From Hormiphora californensis (Eukaryota; Ctenophora; Tentaculata; Cydippida; Pleurobrachiidae), in the NCBI GenBank assembly GCA_020137815.1, contig CM035352.1, forward strand, positions 7,230,628 through 7,294,627: a DNA stretch of 64,000 nucleotides, written 5' to 3'. The first letter of the stretch is position 1; each line of letters opens with the position of its first letter. Shown one piece after another: positions 43,618 to 55,046 of the stretch. A program made the translations under genes and the position numbers. A model generated the notes under the pieces. It searched no databases, was not told the DNA's origin, and saw only the letters and a program-made list of their open reading frames with translations.

Positions 43618-45080
43618 CTTATAATACTGATAAAACATAATGCATAATTGTCGATAGAATATCTTTTATCCCTTAGTTGATCCCCCCCAACCTCAGCTTG
43701 GAGATGCCTAATCACTCCGTCAAGTAGGACCTACAGTGTGTGAAAGCTGGGTCTGCTAGTATCTCTCTTCGTGTTCTGGATTTTAGATCCCTATTGAGCC
43801 CACTTACAATTAATTAATAAATTGAATAAAGCGTCTAGTGACGAAGGATCGGCTGTTGGAAAGCTTCGTCAGCCAGTAAATCCCTCCCCGTTCGGGATTC
43901 CAGATCTCTTTAGGCCACTCACAATCAATGGAGAAGAGTGTTTGGTGACGAAGGATCGGCTGACTCTCTCTCTCTTACAAAAAAAAGTTACAGACAATAC
44001 ATTGTTATATGTCTGTAATTTTTCTTTTTTATATCCTCTGGCCCAATACCCCGCAGGATATTCTGCATTTCCATTCATGTACGTTCTCTCGAACTCCAGC
44101 AGAAACGATGAACGTATTCTGCGCTAGCTGGGTCCTACGTTTATAATAGACCGGTTGTCAGGGAGAATGAGGTTAGACGTTTTCGGTTTTATCGAATAAA
44201 CACGTCATGATCATTCTGATCAAGTCGAATAATATTTTTCCCATATTGGTGAAGACGCTTCTGCTGAAGGATCTTCCTCCATCATCAGCCTCTTTACTAG
44301 CCTAGTATTAGTATTAGTATTAAATACTAGGGGTTTACCATTCACAAAGAGTCTTTGCGACTTCCCTAGTGTCTGCATCAATCCTTTATTACCTATAAAG
44401 TTATATGTAAAGTGTGTCTATTTTATAAAGCAGGTCTTTGCAACTTTCTCTAAAAGTGTCTGTATCATCAGTTGGGGTCGTATCATCAGTTGGGGCCCGT
44501 TGAACCTTACAAATAGTTCTTGCTGCAGGTGTTGGTTTCCAGCTTTCGTTCTCCTGTACCTGGATTTGTCGGCGGAGTCGAGTTGGCTACTTGATATTAT
44601 CCACTGGTTTAGCACCATATATGCCTATCATGTCCGTAGAAATGAAACACGGAGATTTACGCAAACATATGTTTCACAGAATGTAACATTCCGCTCATCA
44701 GTGCTCAAATACTCAAATGACAAGGTTGAGCACTTTCGGTGGTAAGCGCAACTTCATGCCTATCATGTCACTATCCAATTTTTATATAACACGGTTTTTG
44801 GCTTTTAGTGAAAACTCAACTCACTTCGAAACCCCCCTCCCCTCATTTTATTTACTTTTCATTTTCTACAATGTGGATCGGACACACTGTGGATCGGATA
44901 TTTCCATGAAACTGGAGCTACGGTCTCACCCACTGACATCCCTATTATTATTATTTGTCATACCCTCTAGCCACAAGTCCTCTTCCTGCTACTGAAAAAG
45001 CAGCTCCTCCAGTAACGCCTTGTCCATAGGCCGGACCGCGCGCTACGTTTAGTTCAGGTGCACCGTACCCAACATTATAT
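43618..45080. other. AT-rich region with small internal repeats
   Basis: GTGACGAAGGATCGGCTG occurs twice (about 43840 and 43946), and ATCAGTTGGGG(T/C)C occurs twice (about 44467-44496). A minus-strand AAGAGTCTTTGC-type motif is repeated at 44345 and 44435. No complete gene is recognised. Confidence 0.4.
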
Positions 45081-45615
45081 ATCAGGAATAATAAATTTAT
45101 CGAACTAGAAATATATAGTGCAAATTATTGAAGTGTTATCATACTGCATTAGACAACAATGACAGAATGAGGTTACTATTTGTCAGAAGTGGCAGCAGGA
45201 ACATCAGAAGTGATCCGATGTGTACCTCGGCAGTTGCTAAAGCCACAATCGTGGCCAGCTGCAAAGTTCCGGCATAGTCTCGGAGTGTCAGACATGACCT
45301 ATAAATTCAGGTACAAGGATAGTTAACAGAATCTAATATAGTTCGGAAAATCCCAATCCTCCCATTCTTTCGGCCCTCCCACCAATCGTCCCTTGTCTAA
45401 GATTTAGATTGCCGCGTTTTCAATGTATAATATATTCCAGGTAAAAAAGCCAATTGCTATGTTATAAGTCCCTCCGTGGCGTCGTTCACGCATCTTTATA
45501 TATTTAAACTAAATTGTAATTTTATCCCACTTTTGAGCACTGCGGCTTTCATATTACACATGTGAAAAGTGAGCGTGGTGACACTGGTTTTCCTGGTCAT
45601 TCTTCCATACCATCT

Positions 45616-45957
45616 CTATCTCTTGTTGATGGGATATGCAATGCATATTATGCATCCCCATCCCCATACTTTAGACGTGGATAGCCTCCAATAACTGTTT
45701 GTCAGAACTCGCGGAGAAGCCCTGTTCAATAACCAAAATATAGGTGCATAGTCATTCAATAACTCTGGTTCCGGAACAGGATCTCCGGAATCCGCAATAC
45801 TGGTGTTTCCACCCTGGTCCTCTTCCATGCAGTTTGCTAAGTAAGGGGAATAGTAACATGTGTAGTAAAAAACATTACACTGTATGTCTGGTAGAGGGCA
45901 GTGGAATGGAACGAGTATCCATACAGATGGGGCCGGGGTACCCATAAGCATGGGCAA
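45616..45957 (-). pseudogene. Cys-rich exon, copy 1 (duplicated at 52271-52798)
   Basis: The minus-strand stretch includes APSVWILVPFHCPLPDIQC, FYYTCYYSPYLANC and an acidic run (MEEDQGGN). It is almost identical to the other copy as far as ...PIFWLLNR, after which the two diverge. In the other copy that point lies next to a GTGTGG that could be a donor. Non-coding flank (about 45958-46130) is also shared. The function is unknown. Confidence 0.45.
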
Positions 45958-46146
45958 ATGCTGGGGGTGATGGGTATCTAACGGCTAAACGGTTAGGGGC
46001 CACCGGGGGCTCTTTTAGTCCCTAGCCAGTCTTTATGTCAGTCTTATGTGTATTATGTATGGATAGTTTATATAAACAATTTAATTCCAAGTTGACTGTG
46101 TCAATCAACCTGAAAGTTATAGATGAAATCCGTTTAAACAGCCTCC

Positions 46147-46332
46147 TTAATTGGTAGGATATACATTTTCTGCTTCGTCATCACGGACGATCAATCGCAA
46201 AAACATACGTGATTCCTCTCCAGCCATAATCCATTCAGATATAACCAACTCTTCCATTCGCTCACCAGCACGAACCCCAGGTGGAGGAGCCGGGTCTGTG
46301 TACACTGTACATGCTGCACTATTTCGGACCAT
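46147..46332 (-). pseudogene. MVRN-type stretch, one of three related copies
   Basis: Begins MVRNSAACTVYTDP and continues open to VYPTN. Related but shortened copies are at 49406-49209 and about 51465-51260 (end VGSLVAIHQ). All lie 150-320 bp after a CCCH-like exon on the minus strand. Start and splice structure are unresolved. Confidence 0.35.
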
Positions 46333-46960
46333 CTTATCATCATTATTCAGAAATAATAAATTTATCGAACTAGAAATATATAGTGCAAATTATTGAAGTG
46401 TAATCATACTGCATTAGACAATAATGGCAGAATGAGGTTACTATTTGTCAGAAGTGGCAGGAGGACATCCGAAGTTATTCGGTGAGTTCCTCGGCAGTTT
46501 GTGAAGCCACAATCGTGTCCAGCTGCTAAGTACCGGCAGAGAGTGTTGTCAACATGACCTATAAATTCAGGTACAAGGATAGTTAACAGAATCTAATATA
46601 GCGGGGAAAATCCCAATCCTCCCATTCTTTCGGCCCTCCCGCCAATCGTCCCTTGTCTTAGATTTAGATTGCCGCGTTTTCAATATGTTCCAGGTAAAAA
46701 AGCCAATTGCTATGTTATCAGTCTCCTCCTGGCGTCGTTCACGCATCTTTATATATTTAAACTAAATTGTAATTTTATCCCACTTTTGAGCACTGCGGCT
46801 TTCATATTACACATGTGTAAAGTGAGCGTGGTGACACTGGTTTTCCTGGTCATTCTTCCATCTCTATCTCTTGTTGATGATGAAAATTGACTGGTAGGAT
46901 ACCAGTGGGTTATATCGTAGATATCTTATCGGATAGAACATGCACGGTTTTTTTACTTAC

Positions 46961-47796
46961 GCTCAGCAGGTGAGAACATGTTTGTGACTGGAGAGAAGGA
47001 CCTGCGACTCCTTTGCCATTTAGATTGTTGTTTGGTAGGAGTTTGATTGCCACTTTTATGCCATCTGTGGTGAGGAATTTTGGGAGAAATTCCTCCCCCG
47101 TGTCCGTATAGGTGGGATACTTTTATGCCATCTGTGGTGAGGAATTTTGGGAGAAATTCCCCCCCCCCCCCCCCCGTGTCCGTATAGGTGGGATACTTTT
47201 ATGCCATCTGTGGTGAGGAATTTTGGGAGAAATTCCTCCCCCGTGTCCGTATAGGTGGGATACTTGTGGTGAGGAATTTTGGGAGAAATTCCTCCCCCGT
47301 GTCCGTATAGGTGGGATACTTTTATGCCATCTGTGGTGAGGAATTTTGGGAGAAATTCCTCCCCCGTGTCCGTATAGGTGGGATACTTTTATGCCATCTG
47401 TGGTGAGGAATTTTGGGAGAAATTCCTCCCCCGTGTCCGTATAGGTGGGATACTTTTATGCCATCTGTGGTGAGGAATTTTGGGAGAAATTCCTCCCCCG
47501 TGTCCGTATAGGTGGGATACTTTTATGCCATCTGTGGTGAGGAATTTTGGGAGAAATTCCTCCCCCGTGTCCGTATAGGTGGGATACTTTTATGCCATCT
47601 GTGGTGAGGAATTTTGGGAGAAATTCCTCCCCCGTGTCCGTATAGGTGGGATACTTTTATGCCATCTGTAGTGAGGAATTTTGGGAGAAATTCCTCCCCC
47701 GTGTCCGTATAGGTGGGATACTTTTATGCCATCTGTAGTGAGGAATTTTGGGAGAAATTCCTCCCCCGTGTCCGGATCCACCTGAACCACTTTGCA
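46961..47796 (-). pseudogene. Exon expanded by about eleven copies of a 67-bp minisatellite
   Basis: Acceptor ...TTTCCAG lies before 47796 and donor GTAAGT after 46961. Both splice sites are the same as in the 50034-50268 copy. A 67-bp unit covering the EEFLPKFLTTDG codons is repeated about eleven times, one unit with a long C-run and one shortened. 67 is not a multiple of 3, so the frame is lost. With a single unit the exon would be 168 nt, exactly 56 codons. Confidence 0.65.
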
Positions 47797-47876
47797 CTGG
47801 AAATATAATTTGATTAATCGATTTTTTGAGACTTCAATGAACAGAACCGTTTAAACCAGATTGATATATTACTCAC

Positions 47877-48084
47877 CCATTCCTTGAGTAACGAGTACAA
47901 GCGGTTAAACTCGGTTTTTTTGTTGTTCCTTAACAGTTGACAATTTACGGTGTTCTCCCCACCCTTCTATTGTCAGAAGTGGCAGCAGAACATCCGAAGT
48001 TATTCGGTGAGTTCCTCGGCAGTTTGTGAAGCCATAATCGTGTCCAGCTGCAAAGTTCCGGCAGAGAGTGTTGTCAGACATGAC
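47877..48084 (-). pseudogene. CCCH-like zinc-finger exon, best copy 1 (208 nt)
   Basis: Acceptor TTTATAG lies before 48084 and donor GTGAGT after 47877, followed by an 80-bp intron and the 46961-47796 exon. The peptide has LCRNFAAGHDYGFTNCRGTH, a CCCH-type spacing in which the second Cys is Tyr here but Cys in some sister copies (GHDCGF). An A7 homopolymer near the 3' part of the exon leaves 208 nt, one too many for an open frame. CCCH fingers usually bind RNA; the function of this family is unknown. Confidence 0.5.
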
Positions 48085-48270
48085 CTATAAATTCAGGTAC
48101 AAGGATAGTTAACAGAATCTAATATAGTTCGCGGGGAAAATCCCAATCCTCCCATTCTTTCGGCCCTCCCGCCAATCGTCCCTTGTCTAAGATTTAGATT
48201 GCCGCGTTTTCAATGTATAATATGTTCCAGTTAAAAAAGCCAATTGTTATGTTATAAGTCCTTCCGTGGT

Positions 48271-48990
48271 GGTGTAAGGGAGTCAGTTGATATATTCTGG
48301 GGCGTTACCAATGATTACCGATCCGAGAGACTAAGTAAACGCAGTGGTTTCGTGGGTTGAAGTAAAGAATGAAAAGTACCCAGGTTTCTCGTTCTTTCAG
48401 AAGTCACCAAATATACTCGTCTTTCCCGAAAGTCATACATGCAATAAGGTTAAAAGTCAGTGCTACACTGTATACAATATTAACATTCGTTACTTTTTCT
48501 ATTTTTCTCTTTTACTAACCGTGTGATTTCAATTCTCAATCAAAATAGTGTCTTTCTCCCACACACCATAATAGTGTCTTTCTCTCATCCTCCACATCAC
48601 CAGGGGCTAGAGTTAAGGTTCAGTAAAAATATCCTCTGAAGTTCCAAGGGGAGTTACACTGTTACATCGATTTGGCCGATTCCTTCCACTCCGGAACAAT
48701 GGAACATCTCTTCAATGGGCGGTGGGTAGGCTGGTATAGAACACAGGGAGTAATTTAACTGGATCAGACACCGGTATGTCCCACTCTTTTTAGGCTAATG
48801 TCTCTGGGGCCACCGAAGCCACCAGTTGGTGTAAGGGAGTCAGTTGATATATTCTGGGGCGTTACCAATGATTACCGATCCGAGAGACTAATTAAACGCA
48901 GTGGTTTCGTGGGTTGAAGTAAAGAATGAAAAGTACCCAGAGTTTACAGAAAAGGTTTCTCGTTGTTTCAGAAGTCACCAAATATACTCC
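48271..48990. repeat. Direct duplication of a ~150-bp block
   Basis: GTGTAAGGGAGTCAGTTGATATATTC... at about 48271-48420 recurs at about 48830-48990 with few changes. It is non-coding as far as can be seen. Confidence 0.75.
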
Positions 48991-50033
48991 TCTTTCCCGA
49001 AAGTCACAGATTCAGGTTTTCACTTCAATATCACCTTATAAAGTTTTCTGGCCTGGCCCCTTGATGCCAAACAACGAAGAAGGTTTCAACATACCATATC
49101 CTGTACACCCGATCGCCAACTGAAAGAGTTTTTATCAAAGTATGCATCCAGGAGCATTTGTATACACTTTAGATAGAAGCCTGTACCGGTATACCCTGCA
49201 TCAGTGATCTACTGGTGGATGGCAACCAGACTACCAACAAGTGAGGGTTTATCGGTTATTAATAAACCACTGAGAGTAACCACCTCCAGTAACGCAACAT
49301 TACCACTAACCGCTTCAAATTGACATAATCCATTCAGACTCTTCCATCCAGCACGAACCCCCAGGTGGAGGGTCTGTGTACATGCTGCACTATAATTTCG
49401 GACCATCTTATCATCATTAATCAGGAATAATAAATTTATCGAACTAGAAATATATAGTGCAAATTATTGAAGTGTTATCATACTGCATTAGACAACAACG
49501 GCAGAATGAAGTTACTTCGTGGTAGTAGGACATCCGAAGTGATCCGATGTGTACCTCGGCAGTTGCTAAAGCCACAATCGTGGCCAGCTGCAAAGTTCCG
49601 GCAGAGTGTGTTGTCAGACATGACCTATAAATTCAGGTACAAGGATAGTTAACAGAATCTAATATAGTTCGCGGGGAAAATCCCAATCCTCCCATTCTTT
49701 CGGCCCTCCCACCAATCGTCCCTTGTCTAAGATGTAGATTGCCCCGTTTTCAATGTATAATATATTCCAGGTAAAAAAGCCAATTGTTGTGTTATCAGTC
49801 CCTCCGTGACATCGTACATTTCTATATATTTAAACTAAATTGTAATTTTATCCCACTTTTGAGCACTGCGGCTTTCATATTACACATGTGTAAAGTGAGC
49901 GTGGTGACACCGGTTTTCCTGGTCATTCTTCCATCTCTATCTCTTGTTGATGATGAAAATTGACTGGTAGGATACCAGTGGGTTATATCGTAGATATCTT
50001 ATCGGATAGAACATGCACGGTTTTTTTACTTAC

Positions 50034-50268
50034 GCTCAGCAGGTGAGAACATGTTTGTGACTGGAGAGAAGGACCTGCGACTCCTTTGCCATTTAGATTG
50101 TTGTTTGGTAGGAGTTTGATTGCCACTTTTATGCCATCTGTGGTGAGGAATTTTGGGAGAAATTCCTCCCCCGTGTCCGTATAGGTGGGATACTTTTATG
50201 CCATCTGTGGTGAGGAATTTTGGGAGAAATTCCTCCCCCGTGTCCGGATCCACCTGAACCACTTTGCA
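50034..50268 (-). pseudogene. Partner exon with two copies of the 67-bp unit
   Basis: 235 nt between the same acceptor and donor as in the 47-kb copy. Two tandem units shift the frame. The peptide up to the repeat is VQVDPDTGEEFLPKFLTTDG; the part after it reads in another frame (IKLLPNNN in the frame expected without duplication). Confidence 0.6.
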
Positions 50269-50348
50269 CTGGAAATATAATTTGATTAATCGATTTTTTG
50301 AGACTTCAATGAACAGAACCGTTTAAACCAGATTGATATATTACTCAC

Positions 50349-50557
50349 CCATTCCTTGAGTAACGAGTACAAGCGGTTAAACTCGGTTTTTTTTGTTGTT
50401 CCTTAACAGTTGACAATTTACGGTGTTCTACCCACCCTTCTATTGTCAGAAGTGGCAGCAGAACATCCGAAGTGATCCGATGTGTACCTCGGCAGTTTGT
50501 GAAGCCATAATCGTGTCCAGCTGCAAAGTTCCGGCAGAGTGTGTTGTCAGACATGAC
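50349..50557 (-). pseudogene. CCCH-like zinc-finger exon, best copy 2 (209 nt)
   Basis: Same splice sites as 47877-48084, but with an A8 rather than an A7 homopolymer, giving 209 nt. A length of six or nine would restore 207 or 210 nt. It carries the same Cys-to-Tyr change (GHDYGF). Confidence 0.5.
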
Positions 50558-52270
50558 CTATAAATTCAGGTACAAGGATAGTTAACAGAATCTAATATAG
50601 CGGGGAAAATCCCAATCCTCCCATTCTTTCAGCCCTCCCGCCAATCGTCCCTTGTCTAAGATTTAGATTGCCGCGTTTTCAATGTATAATATGTTCCAGG
50701 TAAAAAAGCCAATTGTTGTGTTATCAGTCCCTCCGTGGCATCGTTCACGCATCTTTATATATTTTAAACTAAATTGTAATTTTATCCCACTTTTGAGCAA
50801 TGCGGCTTTCATATTACACATGTGTAAAGTAAGCGTGGTGACACTGGTCTGCAGCGCATGTGTATTTTCCTGGAATCTCTAAACACCGGTTCAGGTTCTC
50901 CAGCCCCTGCGCAAGGGTCACCGCATCCACATTTGTCCGCCTGCCATGATATCTGCCTAGCCGGACATAGGCAAAAGCGGTACACTGATCACTTGTGAAA
51001 AACCAGGGTACAAACAACTGATCCGGGAAGTATCGTTTGAGGGTACATACATACAAGATAAAACCATCGCAACAACAGATCAAATCTTTGTACGTCTATT
51101 ATAAAGTTTTCTGGCCTGGCCCCTGGTGCCAAACAACGAAGAAGGTTTTAACATACCAAATCCTGTACACCCGATCGCCAACTGAAAGAGTTTTTATCAA
51201 AGTATGCATCCAGGAGCATTTGTGTACACTTTAGATAGAAGCCTGTATACCCTGCATCGGTGATCTACTGGTGGATGGCAACCAGACTACCAACAAGTGA
51301 GAGTTTGTCGGTTATTAATAAACCACTGAGAGTAACCACCTCCAGTAACGCAACATTACCACTAACCGCTTCAAAGACATAATCCATTCAGATATAACCA
51401 ACTCTTCCATCCAGCACGAACCCCCAGGTGGAGGGTCTGTGTACATGCTGCACTATTTCGGACCATCTTATCATCATTATTCAGAAATGATAAATTTATC
51501 GAACTAGAAATATATAGTACAAATTATTGAAGTGTAATCATACTGCATTAGACAACAATGGCAGAATGAAGTTACTTCTGGTAGTAGGACTTCAGAAGTT
51601 ATTCCGTTTTTCTTTGTTGTTCCTTAACAGTTGACAATTTACGGTGTTCTACCCACCCTTCTATTGTCAGAAGTGGCAGGAGGACATCAGAAGTTATTCG
51701 GTGAGTTCCTCGGCAGTTTGTGAAGCCACAATCGTGGCCAGCTGCAAAGTTCCGGCAGAGAGTGTTGTCAGACATGACCTATAAATTCAGGTACAAGGAT
51801 AATTAAGATATATTTTAGATTTAGATTGCCGCTGGTTCAGGCAGAGAGAACAATTATTGTCAAGCAGAAATAGAGTTCCATATTATATATCAGTCCAAGA
51901 AACGTTTCATGGCCACGAGGCAGTCATGCATGATGCCGGGATGGACACGTGGCATCAGTATTCAGTATACTCAGTTTTCTTTAGTTCTGGGCATCTATGT
52001 ATACATTTAACGTTTATCCTTACTGCCAAACACCTTTTATTGCATGGGTAACTATCCTTTCCAATTTGTGCATGGCCATTCTTAATGGTGCTACATTTGA
52101 TAGTTGACACACTGTTTCCTTCGTTCACGCACTGAACCACTGCCCATGTATTGTGTCTCCCTATTAAAATGGAATTATTTTCAATTAAATGTATAATATG
52201 TACTAGGTAAAAAAGCCAATTGTTGTGTTATCAGTCCCTCCGTGACATCGTACATTTCTATATATTTAAA

Positions 52271-52798
52271 CTAAATTGTAATTTTATCCCACTTGAGCAC
52301 TGCGGCTTTCATATTACACATAACATGTAAAGTAAGCGTGGTGCAGGTGCCCCTTTCAATGAGATACTCATGCATGTATCTTTGGGCAGCGTCTCCCTGG
52401 GCAACGTCTCTTGGCTTTTTCACACTTGTTCTTTTCTGAGAACACAAACTACCAGTCGCTACAATAATATTGCCCCAGAGATAGATATTAATAAAGGGAC
52501 TCTTAGAAGTGTAAAAAGGGTAGAGGCACTGGGGTAACATGGGTACCTCACATATTCCACACCTGTTCAATAACCAAAATATAGGTGCATAGTCATTCAA
52601 TAACTCTGGTTCCGGAACAGGATCTCCGGAATCCGCAATACTGGTGTTTCCACCCTGGTCCTCTTCCATGCAGTTTGCTAAGTAAGGGGAGTAGTAACAT
52701 GTGTAGTAAAAAACATTACACTGTATGTCCGGCAGAGGGCAGTGGAAGGGAACGAGTACCCATACAGATGGGGCCGGGGTACCCATAAGCATGGGCAA
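52271..52798 (-). pseudogene. Cys-rich exon, copy 2, with longer open extension
   Basis: A 175-codon open stretch. The first ~80 residues match 45957-45727. The rest (KPRDVAQGDAAQRYMHEY...) ends by running into the MCNMKAAVLK segment that otherwise lies downstream of the FLPKFLTTDGIK exon. This looks like a recombination junction between two parts of the family and not an intact gene. Confidence 0.4.
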
Positions 52799-52974
52799 AT
52801 GCTGGGGGTGATGGGTATCTAACGGCTAAACGGTTAGGGGCCACCGGGGGCTCTTTTAGTCCCTAGCCAGTCTTTATGCCAGTCTTATGTATGGATAGTT
52901 TATATAAATAATTTAATTCCAAGTTGACTGTGTCAATCAACCTGAAAGTTATGTGCATTACTGCTGCCACCATC

Positions 52975-53075
52975 CTCTTGCTGTCCGTACAGCCCCATTT
53001 AACCATATCATCCTCGATGGAGGTGTGGACCTCATCTACGAGGGCTTTAGTATGCTGCTTTGAGAAGAAGTCTCA
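52975..53075 (-). pseudogene. DEVHTS exon relic, copy 1
   Basis: On the minus strand it reads ALVDEVHTSIEDDMVKWGC. The homologue at about 54860-54795 reads ALIDEVHTSLEDDVVKWR then a stop. Most differences between the two are conservative at the protein level, so both descend from a coding exon. Confidence 0.45.
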
Positions 53076-53230
53076 TCTGCGAAATAGCACTTCTCTCACA
53101 CCGTGGTCAGTTGATGTGTTATATTGATTACATGAACCTCATAGGATCTCTTTTATATCGTGTAATATACTGGCTTCTCTCGTGTCAGCTTTTCCATTCA
53201 ATTATAATTGTAATAATTTAATATACTCAT

Positions 53231-53458
53231 ATTAAGCCAAAAACTAATTGAAATTAGTTGGCGGGAAAGGTGACCCACTTACACCTTTTGCTACTGCCGG
53301 GTATCACCACGAACTCTCATTCTATCCCTCGGTATCTCAATCTCTTATTTTTCGAGGGTAACTTATTCCTACTCGTTCTATCCCTCTCTCTCTCATCCCT
53401 GTCTTCCTGTCCCTGTCTCTCTCTCTCTCTCTCTCTCTCATTCTCTCTCTCTCTCTTG

Positions 53459-53530
<72 letters not shown>

Positions 53531-53658
53531 CTATCAAACTCTCTTTCACTGTCTTATTCCATTATATTCACCTCTTATATCCCTGATCCCGGCAGCAGGC
53601 AAAGGTGTAAGTGGGTCACCTTTCCCGCCAACTAATTTCAATTAGTTTTTGGCTTAAT
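53231..53658. mobile_element. MITE with ~71-bp terminal inverted repeats and (TC)n core
   Basis: Arms 53231-53301 and 53588-53658 match as inverted repeats (ATTAAGCCAAAAACTAATTG at the end). The interior is almost entirely polypyrimidine, including a long (TC)n from about 53418 to 53530. No target duplication is evident. Confidence 0.8.
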
Positions 53659-53659
53659 T

Positions 53660-54600
53660 TAGGTCCCTTTTTGGTTTCTAATCGCAGCATGAGATTATTT
53701 CATGATGTAATATTGTCGAAATGATGCGCTATATGAGAAACGAGACGAATTTCTGTGAAAATCGTATTTTAGACGTCGTAATGACGTCATTTGACGTAAT
53801 TAGTGACGTCGTAACGACGTAATTGCATCACGATATATTTTGAATCAATACCCCAAAGGAGCTTGTAAAGTTTCATTGACCACAGTGGTCAGGAAAGGGA
53901 GTTTTTGCTCGAAAAACGTTGAATTTGCTGAATTTTTCGTCAAATTTTTGACTTTCGACGCGATTTAAGGGCTCAAAATGATAAGCTACGAAAATTCGCT
54001 ATATAGTATCTGAAAGTTCAGACGATTTGCCGGTAACGATTTCTCGTCAAATCAGAAATCGGAACACGTCTTCAGGGTGCTAGAGGCGTTTGAAAAAAGT
54101 TAGTCGGTCTCGCGCAATGACGTCACTCGTGACGTCATTGCGCGCGTCATAGGTAAGATGGAGAGTCGCCACCCAGATGGGTACATGCACGAGACAATTA
54201 TCTGTCGAATGCCGCTTGGTTTAAGGTCGTACGATGTCTGGTTCGTCTCAAACTGGGACCAAACGGATGGTAACAAAGCGTCTATACATATATATATATA
54301 TATATCAACCTAGTTATCCCCACACTTAATTTTCTGTTTTGGGGGTGGTGTTATAACTTTTGAACAAAAAGAGCTAGCCACTTGAAATTTTTACCATCGA
54401 TAGAGGTCTACAAGAAGCTTCTAAGTACAAAATTTCAGCTTCCTAGCTCTTCCGGTTCGGGAGTTATGGCATGTCAAAAAGTGCCAAAATGGGCTAAAAG
54501 TATGAAATAACTATATATACGCTGTGAGCAAGCGGTCCGTTTTGGGGGGAAATTTTTTTCGGGGGATGGATGGGGTCACCTTTGCGCTTGCCAGCGCAGT
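53660..54600. other. Gene-free region with TGACGTCA-type palindromes
   Basis: Many GACGT words (53770-53825) and a GATGACGT-like inverted pair around CTCGTG (about 54107-54143). A short (TA)n lies at about 54285-54303. 54330-54520 resembles a generic dispersed repeat. No ORF of interest. Confidence 0.55.
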
Positions 54601-54789
54601 GATCAATGAATATCTGTGCATCTCCTGTATGTAATGTGGACTTCAGCTCTCTTCATTGTCGCTCTATTTTTTGAGTATGAACTGATCGGTCGTCTTTTTT
54701 CACAGATTCAACTTTGTGGTCATACTAAGTGGTCATATTTAACTAAACAAACTAACCATCGAATAAATCAGTTTCACTCGTGTAGTCAT

Positions 54790-54900
54790 CTCCATTTAAC
54801 CACGTCATCCTCGAGAGAGGTGTGAACCTCATCAATGAGGGCTCCAGTAGGCTACTCTGAGGAGCCTCATCCGCGAAATAGCAGTTTTTCGTTAACACAA
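54790..54900 (-). pseudogene. DEVHTS exon relic, copy 2
   Basis: See 52975-53075. The CTATTTCGC(A/G)GATGAG context upstream is also shared, so duplication covered the flank. Confidence 0.45.
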
Positions 54901-55046
54901 TGAAACCTCTTTATCCTTCCCTGGTTTATCTTTCTATCTCGTCTCGATCGTGAGAGGCTCTAACAATTTAATTACATTTGTAATACACGTAAAAGATGCC
55001 TTAAGGGTTAAGATCTTTTGTTGAAAGGGAGCCATTTCCTTGCTTA

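Larger units (their letters stand above)
45080..52960 (-). repeat. Tandemly duplicated minus-strand gene family with CCCH-like exons
   Basis: A CCCH-like exon occurs six times, with starts on the minus strand at 45298, 46558, 48084, 49619, 50557 and 51778. Two kinds of unit alternate. In one, the CCCH exon is followed by an exon with an FLPKFLTTDGIK motif. In the other it is followed by a stretch starting MVRN. Spacing between equivalent parts is about 2-3 kb. Flanking non-coding DNA is duplicated too, so this is segmental tandem duplication. Most copies are broken by frameshifts. Confidence 0.6.

Noticed and set aside
47050-47790. CRISPR-like array
   Set aside because: The units are directly contiguous 67-bp tandem repeats without unique spacers, in an animal genome; a minisatellite within an exon.
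45560-50880. Plus-strand signal-peptide-like ORF (KVSVVTLVFLVILPSL) found in several array copies
   Set aside because: Attractive hydrophobic N-terminus, but it stops within about 25 codons, one copy has a stop at codon 2, and conserved splice signals lie on the other strand.
53337-53635. Arg/Glu repeat or Ser/Leu repeat proteins
   Set aside because: Translations of the (TC)n core of a MITE.
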